Source: Ramlibacter aurantiacus (GTDB taxonomy: Bacteria; Pseudomonadota; Gammaproteobacteria; Burkholderiales; Burkholderiaceae_C). Taken from it: DNA of 64,000 nt. The translations under genes and the position numbers were made by a program. Location: contig NZ_JAEQNA010000005.1 of assembly GCF_016722895.1 (NCBI RefSeq), forward strand, positions 1 through 64,000. The letters run 5' to 3'. The notes beneath the pieces are model-generated. The model worked only from the letters and a program-made list of their open reading frames with translations. It had not been told where the DNA came from and did no database searches. This document shows, piece by piece, positions 52,439 through 61,607 of this stretch (position 1 is its first letter; each line of letters opens with the position of its first letter).

Positions 52439-53419
52439 TCAGTCCTTCTGGATGCCCAGGTCGGCGGCGATGCGGCCCCATTGCTCGTACGACTCGCGCA
52501 CCGTGGTGGCGAAGGCCTGCGGGGTGGACGAGACGGCTTCGTAGGCGCCCTTGGCGAACTCCGATTTGACCTGCGGCTCGGCCAGCACCTTGACCAGCGC
52601 CGCGTTGAGGCGCGCCACGGTGGCCGGCGGCATGTGGGCGGGCCCGAAGAAGCCGACCCAGCCTTCGATGTCCAGCCCCTTGGCACCCTGCTCCGCCAGC
52701 GTGGGCACACCGGGCAGCAGCGGGCTGCGCTGGGGTGCGACCACGCCGATCATGCGCACGTTGCCGCTGCGCACGAACTGCACGGCGCCACCGGCGGCGG
52801 CGAACATCAGCTGCACGCGGCCCGCGATCAGGTCCTTCTGCACGTCGCCGGCGCCCTTGTAGGGCACGTGGACCATGTCGATGCCGTACTGCTTGGCCAT
52901 GAGCTGCCCGAACAGGTGCGAGGAGCTGCCCTGGCCGAACGATCCGTAATTGAGTTTGCCGGGGTTGGCCTTGGCATAGGCCACCAGCTGCTGCAGGTTG
53001 TCGCCGGGCACGGACTGGTGCGCCACCAGCACCAGCGGGCCGACGCTGCCGACGCTGATCGGCGTGAAGCCCTTGAGCGGGTCGTACGGCAGCTTGGCGA
53101 AGGTGTGCGGGTTCTGGGCGAACGGGGTGGACGGGCTGTACAGCAAGGTGTGGCCGTCGGCCGGTGCGCGGGCCACTTCGGCGGTGGCGATGGTCATGCT
53201 GGCGCCGGGCCGGTTCTCGACGACCACGTGGGTATTGAGCTCGCGCCGCAGGTGCTCGGCCACCACGCGGGCCTGCAGGTCCGTGGGACCGCCGGGCGCC
53301 AGGCCCACCAGGATGCGCACCGGCTTGTCGGGCACGGGGAAGTTCGACGCGCCGGCGCTGCCGGAGGCGAACGCGGACAGGCTCAGAAGCAAGGGAAGCA
53401 GGGCAATCACGTGGCGCAT
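52439..53419 (-). CDS. Bug/TctC-family tripartite tricarboxylate receptor (5 of 6)
   Basis: The 326-residue periplasmic receptor has a clear signal peptide (MRHVIALLPLLLSLSAFASGSAGA). Landmarks are VPDKPVRILVGLAPGGPTDLQARVVAEHL, VVENRPGASMTIATAEVARA and VHVPYKGAGDVQKDLIAGRVQLMF. GGAGACACCTG before ATG gives the ribosome site. It heads the leftward Bug-M28-propeller operon and is divergent from a LysR gene. Confidence 0.93.
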   Translation of the reverse strand: MRHVIALLPLLLSLSAFASGSAGASNFPVPDKPVRILVGLAPGGPTDLQARVVAEHLRRELNTHVVVENRPGASMTIATAEVARAPADGHTLLYSPSTPFAQNPHTFAKLPYDPLKGFTPISVGSVGPLVLVAHQSVPGDNLQQLVAYAKANPGKLNYGSFGQGSSSHLFGQLMAKQYGIDMVHVPYKGAGDVQKDLIAGRVQLMFAAAGGAVQFVRSGNVRMIGVVAPQRSPLLPGVPTLAEQGAKGLDIEGWVGFFGPAHMPPATVARLNAALVKVLAEPQVKSEFAKGAYEAVSSTPQAFATTVRESYEQWGRIAADLGIQKD

Positions 53420-53545
53420 CAGGTGTCTCCAGTTCGGGGCTCGGGCAAGCCGGCGGATCTTCGATCGTTCATCGACACGTCGAGCGTAGGCCCTGGTCGG
53501 CGGGTTGAAAAGTGATATGTTCTGATAGCGTCATAACCTAGTGGA

Positions 53546-54529
53546 ATGGAAGATCAACCACCACCCCCGTCCGATCCGCTCAATGCCCTGGTGAGCCGGC
53601 TCCGGTTCCGCCACCTGCGGCTGCTGGTCACGGCCCAGGCCTGCGGCAGCCTGAGCCAGGCGGCCGCCCGGCTGCATGTGACGCAGCCCGCGTTGAGCAA
53701 ATCGCTGTCGGAGATCGAGCAGGCCTTCGGCGCGGAGATCTTCGAGCGCAGCAAGCGCGGCCTCACGCCCACGCCGCGCGGCGAGGCGGTGCTGCAGGGG
53801 GCGCGGGTGCTGCTGGCGCAGCTGCAGCACCTGCAGCAGTCGGTGGAGCACAGCGACGAGCCGGTGCGGGTGCTGCGCCTGGGCGCGCCACCGGCCATCG
53901 CGGCCGGCGGCGTGCTGCCGGGGGTGCTGGCTCGCCTGGCCCGCGCCGACGAGCGGCTGCGCGTGCAGCTGACCGAGGCGCCCGTGCCGAGCCTGTTCGA
54001 GTCCCTGCTGGCCGGCCAGCTCGACGCCCTCCTCACCTCCTACAACCAGGCCGCCTTCGCGGCCAAACGGCCGGAGCGGCTGGTGTACGAGCCCTGCGGC
54101 GAGCACAGCTACGTGGTCATCGCCCCACCCCGGCACCCGCTGGCCCGCAAGCGCCGCATCCGATGGAGCGAGCTCACCGACGAACGATGGGTGATGCCCG
54201 GGCCGGCCCTGCTCTCGCGACAGTCACTCGAGAGCCATTTCCTGCGCGCGGGCCAACCCGTGCCAGCCCCCTTCGTGGTGGCCGACAGCCCCGCCACCAG
54301 CGTGCACCTGGTGGTGGCCGGCGTCGGCATCGCGATGGTGCCCTGGGGCCTGGCGCAGCCCTATCACCAATTGAAGCGCGTGGCGCGCCTGGCCGTGGAT
54401 GCGATGCCCTCGCAGGTGACCTCGGCCCTGGTGTACCGGGCAGCAGCCTCGGCCGACCCGGTGTTGCAGCGCCTGAGGGCGGCGGTGCATGCGCCGCCGC
54501 GCGCGGCCAACAACGGCGGCCGCGGCTGA
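53546..54529 (+). CDS. LysR-family regulator
   Basis: The 327-residue LTTR has helix-turn-helix RFRHLRLLVTAQACGSLSQAAARLHVTQPALSKSLSEIEQAFGAEIFERSKRGL and a ligand-binding C-terminal half. It is divergent from the Bug-M28-propeller operon over 126 bases and probably regulates it. A TGATAGCGTCATA element with T-N11-A spacing lies at about 53523-53535, just before the start; this is a weak candidate site. Converges on the small gene at 54546. Confidence 0.88.
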   Translation: MEDQPPPPSDPLNALVSRLRFRHLRLLVTAQACGSLSQAAARLHVTQPALSKSLSEIEQAFGAEIFERSKRGLTPTPRGEAVLQGARVLLAQLQHLQQSVEHSDEPVRVLRLGAPPAIAAGGVLPGVLARLARADERLRVQLTEAPVPSLFESLLAGQLDALLTSYNQAAFAAKRPERLVYEPCGEHSYVVIAPPRHPLARKRRIRWSELTDERWVMPGPALLSRQSLESHFLRAGQPVPAPFVVADSPATSVHLVVAGVGIAMVPWGLAQPYHQLKRVARLAVDAMPSQVTSALVYRAAASADPVLQRLRAAVHAPPRAANNGGRG

Positions 54530-54545
54530 CGACGCGGCGCCGGTG

Positions 54546-54866
54546 TCAGGCACCGGAGGCAGGTGCGGGCGCGGGCCAGTCGAGAAGCTCGGCCAGCCGG
54601 CTGATGACCCATGCGGCTTCGGCCGGCTGCACCGGCGATTCGCCCGCCGCCAGCGTCGCGCCCATCTGGCCCAGCACCTCGGCCGGCGACCGGTGCGATC
54701 CGAACTGGATCGCCGCCGCGCGCTGCGTCAGCAGCTGCGCCAGGTCCTCGCACAGCTCATACCGTTCGCGCACGAAGGCGATGGGCTGGAGCAGGCGCTG
54801 GCCGGAAGGCGTGGTGTAGAGGGCGATGAACGAAGGGGGTACGTCGATCTGGTTGGGGTCGTCCAT
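54546..54866 (-). CDS. Conserved small protein of unknown function
   Basis: The 106-residue product (MDDPNQIDVPPSFIALYTTP, with RERYELCEDLAQLLTQRA) is a helical protein I recall as a conserved Burkholderiales hypothetical. No signal peptide, membrane helix or catalytic motif is visible. I chose the ATG at 54866; the longer open frame upstream reads antisense through the next gene region. Monocistronic by position. Confidence 0.7.
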   Translation of the reverse strand: MDDPNQIDVPPSFIALYTTPSGQRLLQPIAFVRERYELCEDLAQLLTQRAAAIQFGSHRSPAEVLGQMGATLAAGESPVQPAEAAWVISRLAELLDWPAPAPASGA

Positions 54867-54958
54867 GCGGGCAGGATAGCGGGGTACTGGTGCCGTACTC
54901 GACCTCGGGCGCGGATCGGCCGGGGAGGCCGCGGACACAAGCATCGACGCCGGTCGCC

Positions 54959-55759
54959 TTAGTCGGGCTTGGCGACGGCGGCCTGCTTTCGATTGGCCCA
55001 CATCGCGCGCCAGAGGATCGCGAACCCATTGAGCTCCTTCTTCTTCGCCGACTTGCGCGCGGGTGCGGGCGACGCACGACGGAACTCCGCAAGGGCCTGC
55101 TGAGTTGCGGCGAGCACGGCCTGGGACTGCGCAAGGATGGCCTGCGCCTGGTGGTACACCACCTGCGCGTCGGGTGACGTGGGTGCCCCATGAGCGGGAA
55201 CGGCACCCGCGGACTGGCCGACGTCCATGGCAGCGGCGATGGCCTGGTCTATCGCCGCGGGCCGCGCCGGCAGGCCGACCTGCGCCGGGTCGCGCGCGTC
55301 GTGGCGATCTTCCAGGAGCATCTCGGCCAGGTTCTCCTCGAATTGGCCGAGGATCTGGCTCGCGACCTCGGCGATCATGCCGCTGCCACGGCCGTACTGG
55401 GCGACTGCTCCGGTGAGCTGCAGCTGCGTGGTCACGGTGACATCGGTGCCACTGCCGGACGGTTGCAGTGCGAAGCTGAATTCGGACTGGGCGGCACCAC
55501 GCCCCTTCGGGTCGAGACCCGCCCCCTTCAGCCAGGCGATATGCGCCTGGTCGTCCTGCTTGACGAGTTCGGCCTGGCCCTCGAAACCCAGCTTCACCGG
55601 ACCGAGCTTGACCGCCACCGCGCCGCGGTATTTGTCGGGACCGACGACTTCGGTCAGCTTGGCCCCGGGCAGGCAAGGGAGGATGCGGGGCACGTCGAGC
55701 ATCAGCTTCCACGCCTCCTCGATGGGCAGCGGCACGTGAAACTTGTTGGTGAACTCCAT
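54959..55759 (-). CDS. CoxG-like SRPBCC protein
   Basis: The 266-residue product begins with a CoxG (carbon monoxide dehydrogenase subunit G) domain of about 150 residues: MEFTNKFHVPLPIEEAWKLMLDVPRILPCLPGAKL, then LGPVKLGFEGQAEL. A poorly conserved Ala/Gln-rich helical C-terminal part (~residues 160-266) ends with lysines and a short hydrophobic stretch (GFAILWRAMWANRKQ) that may attach to the membrane. CoxG-like proteins assist membrane docking or maturation of molybdenum hydroxylases. It starts 2 bases after the large-subunit stop. I chose the ATG at 55759. Confidence 0.87.
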   Translation of the reverse strand: MEFTNKFHVPLPIEEAWKLMLDVPRILPCLPGAKLTEVVGPDKYRGAVAVKLGPVKLGFEGQAELVKQDDQAHIAWLKGAGLDPKGRGAAQSEFSFALQPSGSGTDVTVTTQLQLTGAVAQYGRGSGMIAEVASQILGQFEENLAEMLLEDRHDARDPAQVGLPARPAAIDQAIAAAMDVGQSAGAVPAHGAPTSPDAQVVYHQAQAILAQSQAVLAATQQALAEFRRASPAPARKSAKKKELNGFAILWRAMWANRKQAAVAKPD

Positions 55760-55761
55760 GA

Positions 55762-58122
55762 TCAGTCCTGTTGCTTGCTGGTCTGTGCCGATGCATGGCC
55801 AAGCAGTTCGGCCACTCGAATGGGCGTGAGCGGGAATTCGGCGATCCGCACACCCCGGGTCCACAGCGCGTCTTCGACCGCCCCCACCACGGCCGCCGCC
55901 ACCGGAATGGTGGAGCATTCGCCGATGCCCTTGATGCCCAGTGCGTTGAGCGGCGTGGGCGAAGGCTGGAAGATGACCTCGATGTGCGGCACCTCGGGCG
56001 CGGTGGGCAGCAGGTACTCGGCGAAGGTGGTGCTCAGGGGCTGGCCGTTGGTGTCATAGCCCATCCACTCGAAGAGCGCGTTGCCGATGCCGTGCACCAC
56101 GCCGCCCACCACCTGCGCCTCGGCCAGCTGCGGATTGATGATGTTGCCGCTGTCCTGCACCGCGACATAGCGCACGATCTCGACGTGGCCGGTATCGGGA
56201 TCGACTTCGACCTCGCAAGCGTGCGAGGCGCCGGCATAGGTTTGCGCATCGCAGTGGAAGTGCGCGATTTCCTCGAGCCCGGGGTCGGCGACCAGCGGCA
56301 GCGCATAGCCGGGCACGCCTTTCATCAGCATCGCCAGCCGGGCCAGCGACACGCGCCTGGAGAAGTCGGCGGTGTGTACCTCGCCGTCCGACAACTGCAG
56401 GTCGCCCACCTCCACGGCGAGCACCGCGGCCGCCACGTCGAGCACCTTGGTGCGCAGCCTCGAGGCGGCTTCGTTGACGGCGTTGCCGGCCATGATGGCT
56501 TGACGGCTTGCGAAGCCGCCGTGGCCGTAGCCGATCAGCGAGGTGTCGCCGGCGAAGACTTCAACGGCGCGCGGCTGCAGACCGAAATAGGGCGCGCACA
56601 GTTGCGCAAGCGTGGTCTTCAAGCCCTGCCCCATCGCCAGTGCCCCTGTGTACACGGCCACGCAGCCGGACGGCTGGATCTTGACTCGCACCGATTCGTA
56701 CGGGCCGCGGCCGGTTGGCTTGACCGAATTCGCGATCGCCAAGCCGCGCAGGCGACCCCGCTGCTCGGACTGGACGCGCCGGGCAGCGAAGCCGGAAAGG
56801 TCAGCCGCCTCGACGGCGCGCGCATGGAGCGCCGGGAAGTCGCCGGAGTCGATGGTCAGGGGCACGCCCGCGCGCGACTTGAGCGGCTTGGTGTACGGAA
56901 TCTTCTCCGGCGGGATCAGGTTGCGCTGTCGACACGCCACCGGATCCATGCCCAGTTCGCGGGCGAGCCGATCGAGCAGGCGCTCCATGACGAACGTGGC
57001 TTGCGGGTATCCGGCGCCGCGCACGGTGGAGACCGGCACCTTGTTGGTGTGGACGACCGACACCTCCAGCGAGAACGACGGCACGACGTAGGGGCCGGTG
57101 ATGGACGAGGCCGCGTTGTAGGGCACGTTGGTGCCCTGCGGCGTGTACGCGCCGTGGTCGTGGACCAGCGAGCCGCGCAGCCCCTTCACCCGGCCGCTGC
57201 GGTCGGCCACCAGCTCCATGGTCCAGTACTGGTCGCGCTCCTGGATGGCGGAGACGAAGTGTTCGCGCCGGTCCTCGACCCACTTCACCGGCCGCTTGAG
57301 CTTGCGGGCGACCGCGGGGATCACCACCTCCTCGGGGTAGATCATGAATTTGGCGCCGAAGCCACCGCCCACGTCCGGAGTGATGACGCGCAGGCGCTCC
57401 TCGGGCTGGCCCAGCATCAGGGCGATCGTGTAGTGCAACTCGTGCGCCATCTGCGTGGACGACCACACCATGAGGGTGTCGGAGCCCTTCTCGAGCAGGG
57501 CCAGGACGCCGCGCCCCTCCATGGGATGCGCCGCGCCCCGATGGGCCCAGAAGCTCTCTCGCACGACCACCTCGCCATGGGCGAACGCGCGATCCGGCTC
57601 GCCGTAGGACAGGGTGAAGTGCTGCAGAACGTTGGTCTGCAGCTCGGTCCGCACCCGTGGCGCGTCGGGGCGCGCGGCAATGCGAGGATCGGCGAGTACT
57701 GGCAGGGGTTCATAGGCGACCTGCACCCGGCTGGCCGCATCTTCGGCCACATGCCGACTGCGGGCGACGACGACGGCGATCGCCTCCCCGACGAAGGCCA
57801 CTTCATCGCGCGGGAGCACGAAGGGCATCGTGTTCTCCGGCAGGTTGGCCAGGGCAAACCCCAGGGGCATGCGCCACGAGGTGAGCTCGCCGAACAGGTC
57901 GCGCTGGGAGTAGACCGCGACCACGCCGGGCAACGATGCGGCCGCGGCGGTGTCGATGGAGAGGATGCGCGCGTGTGCTTCGGAGCTGCGCACGAAGCAG
58001 GCGTGCAGCGCGTCGTCCACGGGGATGTCGTCGAGGAAACGGGCCTCGCCCCGCAGGAGTTGCTCGTCCTCGAGCCGGCGCGCGCTCTGCCAGATGCCCG
58101 TGCCCGGGATCTTGGCGGTCAT
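55762..58122 (-). CDS. Molybdenum hydroxylase large subunit (CoxL/XdhA type)
   Basis: The 786-residue product binds molybdopterin cytosine dinucleotide and hydroxylates an aromatic, N-heteroaromatic or aldehyde substrate. Landmarks are VGGGFGAKF (residues ~250-258), TVRGAGYPQATF (~365-376), GQGLKTT, and the catalytic glutamate in LGIKGIGECS (~731). The AYRCSFR active-site loop of true CO dehydrogenase is absent, so CO is not the expected substrate. AAGGAG lies upstream of the ATG at 58122, which overlaps the small-subunit stop by 3-4 bases. Confidence 0.92.
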   Translation of the reverse strand: MTAKIPGTGIWQSARRLEDEQLLRGEARFLDDIPVDDALHACFVRSSEAHARILSIDTAAAASLPGVVAVYSQRDLFGELTSWRMPLGFALANLPENTMPFVLPRDEVAFVGEAIAVVVARSRHVAEDAASRVQVAYEPLPVLADPRIAARPDAPRVRTELQTNVLQHFTLSYGEPDRAFAHGEVVVRESFWAHRGAAHPMEGRGVLALLEKGSDTLMVWSSTQMAHELHYTIALMLGQPEERLRVITPDVGGGFGAKFMIYPEEVVIPAVARKLKRPVKWVEDRREHFVSAIQERDQYWTMELVADRSGRVKGLRGSLVHDHGAYTPQGTNVPYNAASSITGPYVVPSFSLEVSVVHTNKVPVSTVRGAGYPQATFVMERLLDRLARELGMDPVACRQRNLIPPEKIPYTKPLKSRAGVPLTIDSGDFPALHARAVEAADLSGFAARRVQSEQRGRLRGLAIANSVKPTGRGPYESVRVKIQPSGCVAVYTGALAMGQGLKTTLAQLCAPYFGLQPRAVEVFAGDTSLIGYGHGGFASRQAIMAGNAVNEAASRLRTKVLDVAAAVLAVEVGDLQLSDGEVHTADFSRRVSLARLAMLMKGVPGYALPLVADPGLEEIAHFHCDAQTYAGASHACEVEVDPDTGHVEIVRYVAVQDSGNIINPQLAEAQVVGGVVHGIGNALFEWMGYDTNGQPLSTTFAEYLLPTAPEVPHIEVIFQPSPTPLNALGIKGIGECSTIPVAAAVVGAVEDALWTRGVRIAEFPLTPIRVAELLGHASAQTSKQQD

Positions 58123-58619
58123 GCCTGCTCCTTGCGGCGCACCACCTCGATCGCGCGCAGCGCCGCCGCGACGATGTTCTGGTAGCCGGTGCAGCGGCAC
58201 AGGTGGCCCGACAGCACGTCGCGCACGGCAGCTTCATCGGGGTGGGGATGGCTCTCCAGCAGCTCGGTGAGCGACATGAGGATGCCGGGGGTGCAGAAGC
58301 CGCACTGCAGCGCGTGCAGCTCGTGGAAGGCCTGCTGCAGGGGACTGAAGGTGCCGTCGGTGGCGGCCAGTCCTTCGACGGTGCGCACGTTCTTGCCGTC
58401 GGCCTGCACGGCCAGCATGAGGCAGCTGCGCGCGGACACCCCATCGACCAGGACCGTGCAGGCGCCGCAGACTCCGTGCTCGCAGCCCACGTGCGTGCCC
58501 GTCAGGCCCAGGTCGCCGCGCAGGAAGTCGGCCAGGTGCACGCGCGCCTCGGGGACACCGCGGTGTGCATGGCCGTTTACGCACAGCGCGATGCCCGCTT
58601 CTTTCGTGTTCGTTGTCAA
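58119..58619 (-). CDS. Molybdenum hydroxylase [2Fe-2S] subunit (CoxS type)
   Basis: The 166-residue small subunit carries two [2Fe-2S] clusters: Cys46, Cys51, Cys54 and Cys66 (plant-ferredoxin type) and Cys106, Cys109, Cys141 and Cys143 (CGFC and CRC). It passes electrons from the molybdenum site to FAD. The start is most likely the TTG at 58619, 1 base after the FAD-subunit stop (TAAATTG), preceded by GAGAGCGG; no ATG or GTG gives family length. The end overlaps the large subunit start. Confidence 0.92.
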   Translation of the reverse strand: MTTNTKEAGIALCVNGHAHRGVPEARVHLADFLRGDLGLTGTHVGCEHGVCGACTVLVDGVSARSCLMLAVQADGKNVRTVEGLAATDGTFSPLQQAFHELHALQCGFCTPGILMSLTELLESHPHPDEAAVRDVLSGHLCRCTGYQNIVAAALRAIEVVRRKEQA

Positions 58620-58620
58620 T

Positions 58621-59484
58621 TTACCGCTCCGCTCTCGAAAGAGCCTTGGCCAAGGCCCTGCGGCACAGGACCTGCGCCAGGTGTTTGCGATACCACCCGG
58701 GGACATAGCTGTCGCTGCTGGCTTCGACTTGGCCGCAATGCGCCGCGGCTGCATCGATGTCGGCTGGCAAGGCCCGCGACCCCAGCAGCACCTGCTCGGC
58801 CGCCAGCACCTTGACCGGCATGGAACCGATGCCGCCCAGGGTGACCGACGCGCGCCCGACGATGCCCTGCGCGTCGAACTCGAGCAGCACCGCCGCGGAA
58901 ACGATGGCGAAGTCGCCGTGCCGGCGCGCGTATTCCTCGAAGGCATACCCGTGCCCAGCGGGCCAGGGCCTGATGGACAGGGCCACCAGGATCTCGTCCG
59001 GCTGCAGCGAAGGCGTCATGTAGCCCGCCGGAAAGTCCGCCATGCGGATCTCGCGCCGGCCGCGCACGCTGGCAGCCGTGACGCAGGCGTCCATCGCCAT
59101 GGCGATGGTGGGGATCTCCGCCGACGGGTCGAGCTGGCACAGGCTGCCGCCCACCGTGCCCCGGTTGCGGGTCTGCCGGTGGCCGACGTTCAGGATGGCC
59201 TCACGCAGGATCGGCAGGCGACGCTCGACGAGAGGCGAGAACTCCACGTCGCGCTGCCGCGCCATGGCGCCGATCTCGACGACATGGCCGGCCTCGCGGA
59301 TGAAAGAAAGCTCCTGGATACCGTTGATGTCCACCAGGCAGTCGGGGAACGCGAAGCGCATGTTGAGCATGGCCACGAGCGACTGCCCCCCCGCCAGCAC
59401 CCGCGCGTTGTCGACCTCGCTCAGCGCGCGCAGCGCCTCGTCGAGCGTGCGCGGGGCGACGTAATCGAATGCCGGAGCCTTCAT
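58621..59484 (-). CDS. Molybdenum hydroxylase FAD subunit (CoxM type)
   Basis: The 287-residue subunit has FAD motifs AGGQSLVAML (near residues 31-40) and TRNRGTVGGSLCQLDPSAEIP (~102-122), with the C-terminal CO-dehydrogenase flavoprotein domain. It accepts electrons from the iron-sulfur subunit. Gene order M-S-L-G (transcribed leftward) with overlaps is the usual cox-like operon. It starts 6 bases after the decarboxylase-like gene's stop. Confidence 0.92.
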   Translation of the reverse strand: MKAPAFDYVAPRTLDEALRALSEVDNARVLAGGQSLVAMLNMRFAFPDCLVDINGIQELSFIREAGHVVEIGAMARQRDVEFSPLVERRLPILREAILNVGHRQTRNRGTVGGSLCQLDPSAEIPTIAMAMDACVTAASVRGRREIRMADFPAGYMTPSLQPDEILVALSIRPWPAGHGYAFEEYARRHGDFAIVSAAVLLEFDAQGIVGRASVTLGGIGSMPVKVLAAEQVLLGSRALPADIDAAAAHCGQVEASSDSYVPGWYRKHLAQVLCRRALAKALSRAER

Positions 59485-59490
59485 GGGTCG

Positions 59491-60483
59491 TCAGATCTTC
59501 GAGAGGTCCAGCGAGGAGCGCGCGAACAGCTCCTCCGGCGCCACCTGGCGGGTGGAAAGTCCCTGCCCGTAGTGGTAGCGCGAGAAGGTCTCGATCACAT
59601 GCTGGTTCGCCTCCAACCCGTAAGGCCAGTAGTCCGCACCCATGAGACGCTTGGCCTCATTGTGGTGGTGGACCATCCAGGGCAGGGTCACCGCCAGGTG
59701 GCAGATCTCGTCGAGTTCCTTGACCGCGAGGTTCTTGGCCGTGAGGAACGCCTTGTAGACGCTCACCGGGAGCCACGGGTACTTCTCGACCAGGCTCTTG
59801 CGGATGCCGACCATGTGCATGATCGGGAAGATCCTGGTACGCCGGAAGTAGTCCTGCTCGGACTCGATGTAGTTCTTGAACAGCCTGCCGACGTGGGGCG
59901 CGCCGCGCAGGAAGCAGGACGGCGCCCGGGCGCCGATGTAGCCGTCGATCTCACCCGACTCGAGCATGCCCGACAGCGTCTTGTCGTTGGGGATCTGCTG
60001 CAGGTCGATCGAGTCGGGCAGGGAGATGGGGGCGCGCTCCTCGCGGCCACCCTCCTCCACCCCACCGCGGCGCCAGTGGATCTCACTGGGCTTGACGCCG
60101 TATTCGTCTTCCAGGATGCCGCGAATCCAGACGTTGGCGGTGATCTGGTACTCGGGCACGCCGATCACGCGGCCGCGCAGGTCGTGCGGATGCTCGATCC
60201 CGCGGTCGGTGCGCACATAGATGCCGGACTGGCGGAACACCCGCGACAGGAAGGCCGGAACCGCGACATATTGGTTGTCGCCGCGCGCCGTGGTCATCAT
60301 GTGGCTGCTCATGGAGATTTCGGTGATGTCGAATTCCCCGTACCGGAAGGCGCGGTGAAACGCCTCCTCCGGCTCGAGCGGCACCGCGTGCACGTTGCAA
60401 CCCTCGATCTGCGCCCTTCCATCGAACAGGGCCTGCGTCCGGTCGTAATTGCCGACCGACATGCTGAGTTCCAGTTTGCTCAT
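59491..60483 (-). CDS. 4,5-dihydroxyphthalate decarboxylase-like binding-fold protein
   Basis: The 330-residue product resembles the Pht5/4,5-dihydroxyphthalate decarboxylase family, which uses a periplasmic-binding fold as a cytoplasmic enzyme: LELSMSVGNYDRTQALFDGRAQIEG, FRYGEFDITEISMSSHMMT, PVFLSRVFRQSGIYVRTD-like and HHHNEAKRLMGADYWPYGLEANQHVIE. No signal peptide. Cotranscribed with the molybdenum hydroxylase, it may decarboxylate its product. A substrate-binding role for an ABC transporter is the alternative annotation. Confidence 0.78.
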   Translation of the reverse strand: MSKLELSMSVGNYDRTQALFDGRAQIEGCNVHAVPLEPEEAFHRAFRYGEFDITEISMSSHMMTTARGDNQYVAVPAFLSRVFRQSGIYVRTDRGIEHPHDLRGRVIGVPEYQITANVWIRGILEDEYGVKPSEIHWRRGGVEEGGREERAPISLPDSIDLQQIPNDKTLSGMLESGEIDGYIGARAPSCFLRGAPHVGRLFKNYIESEQDYFRRTRIFPIMHMVGIRKSLVEKYPWLPVSVYKAFLTAKNLAVKELDEICHLAVTLPWMVHHHNEAKRLMGADYWPYGLEANQHVIETFSRYHYGQGLSTRQVAPEELFARSSLDLSKI

Positions 60484-60505
60484 GTTGTCTCTTGCTTTCC
60501 TTGGA

Positions 60506-61486
60506 TCAATCCGCTTTGAGGTTCAACTGCTTGGCCAGCGCGCGGAACTTGTCGATGTCCGAGTGCACGACCTTGGTGAATTCGGCCGGGTTCTCCGCCG
60601 CCGGGGTATAGCCCAGCTCGAGCAGCCGCTTCTGGATCTCCTTGCTCTGGGCGATTTCCGCGACGGCCTGGTAGATCTGCTGCTTGACCGGTTCGGGCGT
60701 GCTGCCCGGCACGGCCAGTCCCTGGTACTGGCTCATGTTGAAGCCGGGGGCACCGCTTTCGGCCACGGTGGGTACGTCGGGCAGGATGGGCGATCGCTGG
60801 GCCGCCGTGATCGCCAGCGCGCGCATGCGACCGTTGCCGATGTAGGGCACCGCGCCCGAGACGGTCACGATGGCGTAGTCCAGCTGGCCGCCCAGCACGT
60901 CCACCAGTGCGGGCCCGCAGCCCTTGTAGGGCACGTGCGTGTTGTTCGTCTTGAACGCCATGTTCATCATCTCGCCGGCCAGGTGCGGCGCGGTGCCGGA
61001 ACCGCAGGAACCCCAGTTCAGCGGTGACTTCGATGCCGCGACCAGGTCGTTCATGGTCTTGAGCCGGGAGTTGCCCGGCACGACCACCACCATCGAGGCG
61101 TAGGCGACGCCGACCACCGGGGCGAGGTCCTTGCGCGGGTCGTAGGAGAGCCGGGAATAGATGGCCGGCGCAAGCGAGAACGAGTCGTTGACCATCATCA
61201 GCGCCGTCCCATCGGCAGGACGTCCCGCCACGTAGGCAGCCGCCATGGAGCTGCCCGCGCCCGCGCGGTTCTCGACGACGACGGTCATCCCCTTTTTCTG
61301 GAGCTCGGCCGTGAACAGCCGCGCGAGGATGTCGACGCCGCCGCCAGGCGCGAAGCCCACCGTGATCTGCACGGGCTTGGTGGTCCAGCCGGTGCCGTTC
61401 GCCCAGGACAGGGCGGAAGTGAACAGCGAAGCGGCCGCAAGGCCTGCGACGAGCGTGCGACGGGTCAGGGTGCGGGAAAAGGTCAT
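60506..61486 (-). CDS. Bug/TctC-family tripartite tricarboxylate receptor (6 of 6)
   Basis: The 326-residue periplasmic receptor has a signal peptide with an RR pair (RTLTRRTLVAGLAAASLFTSALSWA). Landmarks are WTTKPVQITVGFAPGGGVDILARLFT, VVENRAGAGSSMAAAYVA and THVPYKGCGPALVDVLGGQLDYAI. It heads the leftward operon with the decarboxylase-like and molybdenum hydroxylase genes. A 122-base leader separates it from operator-like site A. Confidence 0.92.
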   Translation of the reverse strand: MTFSRTLTRRTLVAGLAAASLFTSALSWANGTGWTTKPVQITVGFAPGGGVDILARLFTAELQKKGMTVVVENRAGAGSSMAAAYVAGRPADGTALMMVNDSFSLAPAIYSRLSYDPRKDLAPVVGVAYASMVVVVPGNSRLKTMNDLVAASKSPLNWGSCGSGTAPHLAGEMMNMAFKTNNTHVPYKGCGPALVDVLGGQLDYAIVTVSGAVPYIGNGRMRALAITAAQRSPILPDVPTVAESGAPGFNMSQYQGLAVPGSTPEPVKQQIYQAVAEIAQSKEIQKRLLELGYTPAAENPAEFTKVVHSDIDKFRALAKQLNLKAD

Positions 61487-61607
61487 ATAGAGATCCAATC
61501 TTGCAGTTCGATAAACACGGTTGCCCTCAGCAGACATGCGACTGAATACGACCTCCGACCCAAGGAACCCCGCCGCGCAGACCGCGCGCGTGAGCCTTCG
61601 AATCGTA

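Noticed and set aside
55762..58122. Carbon monoxide dehydrogenase large subunit
   Set aside because: The AYRCSFR copper-site loop is absent, so CO oxidation is not supported; annotated as a general molybdenum hydroxylase.
55771..58185. An 804-codon plus-strand open frame opposite the molybdenum hydroxylase gene
   Set aside because: Shadow of the large subunit gene; His/Arg-rich with no domain.
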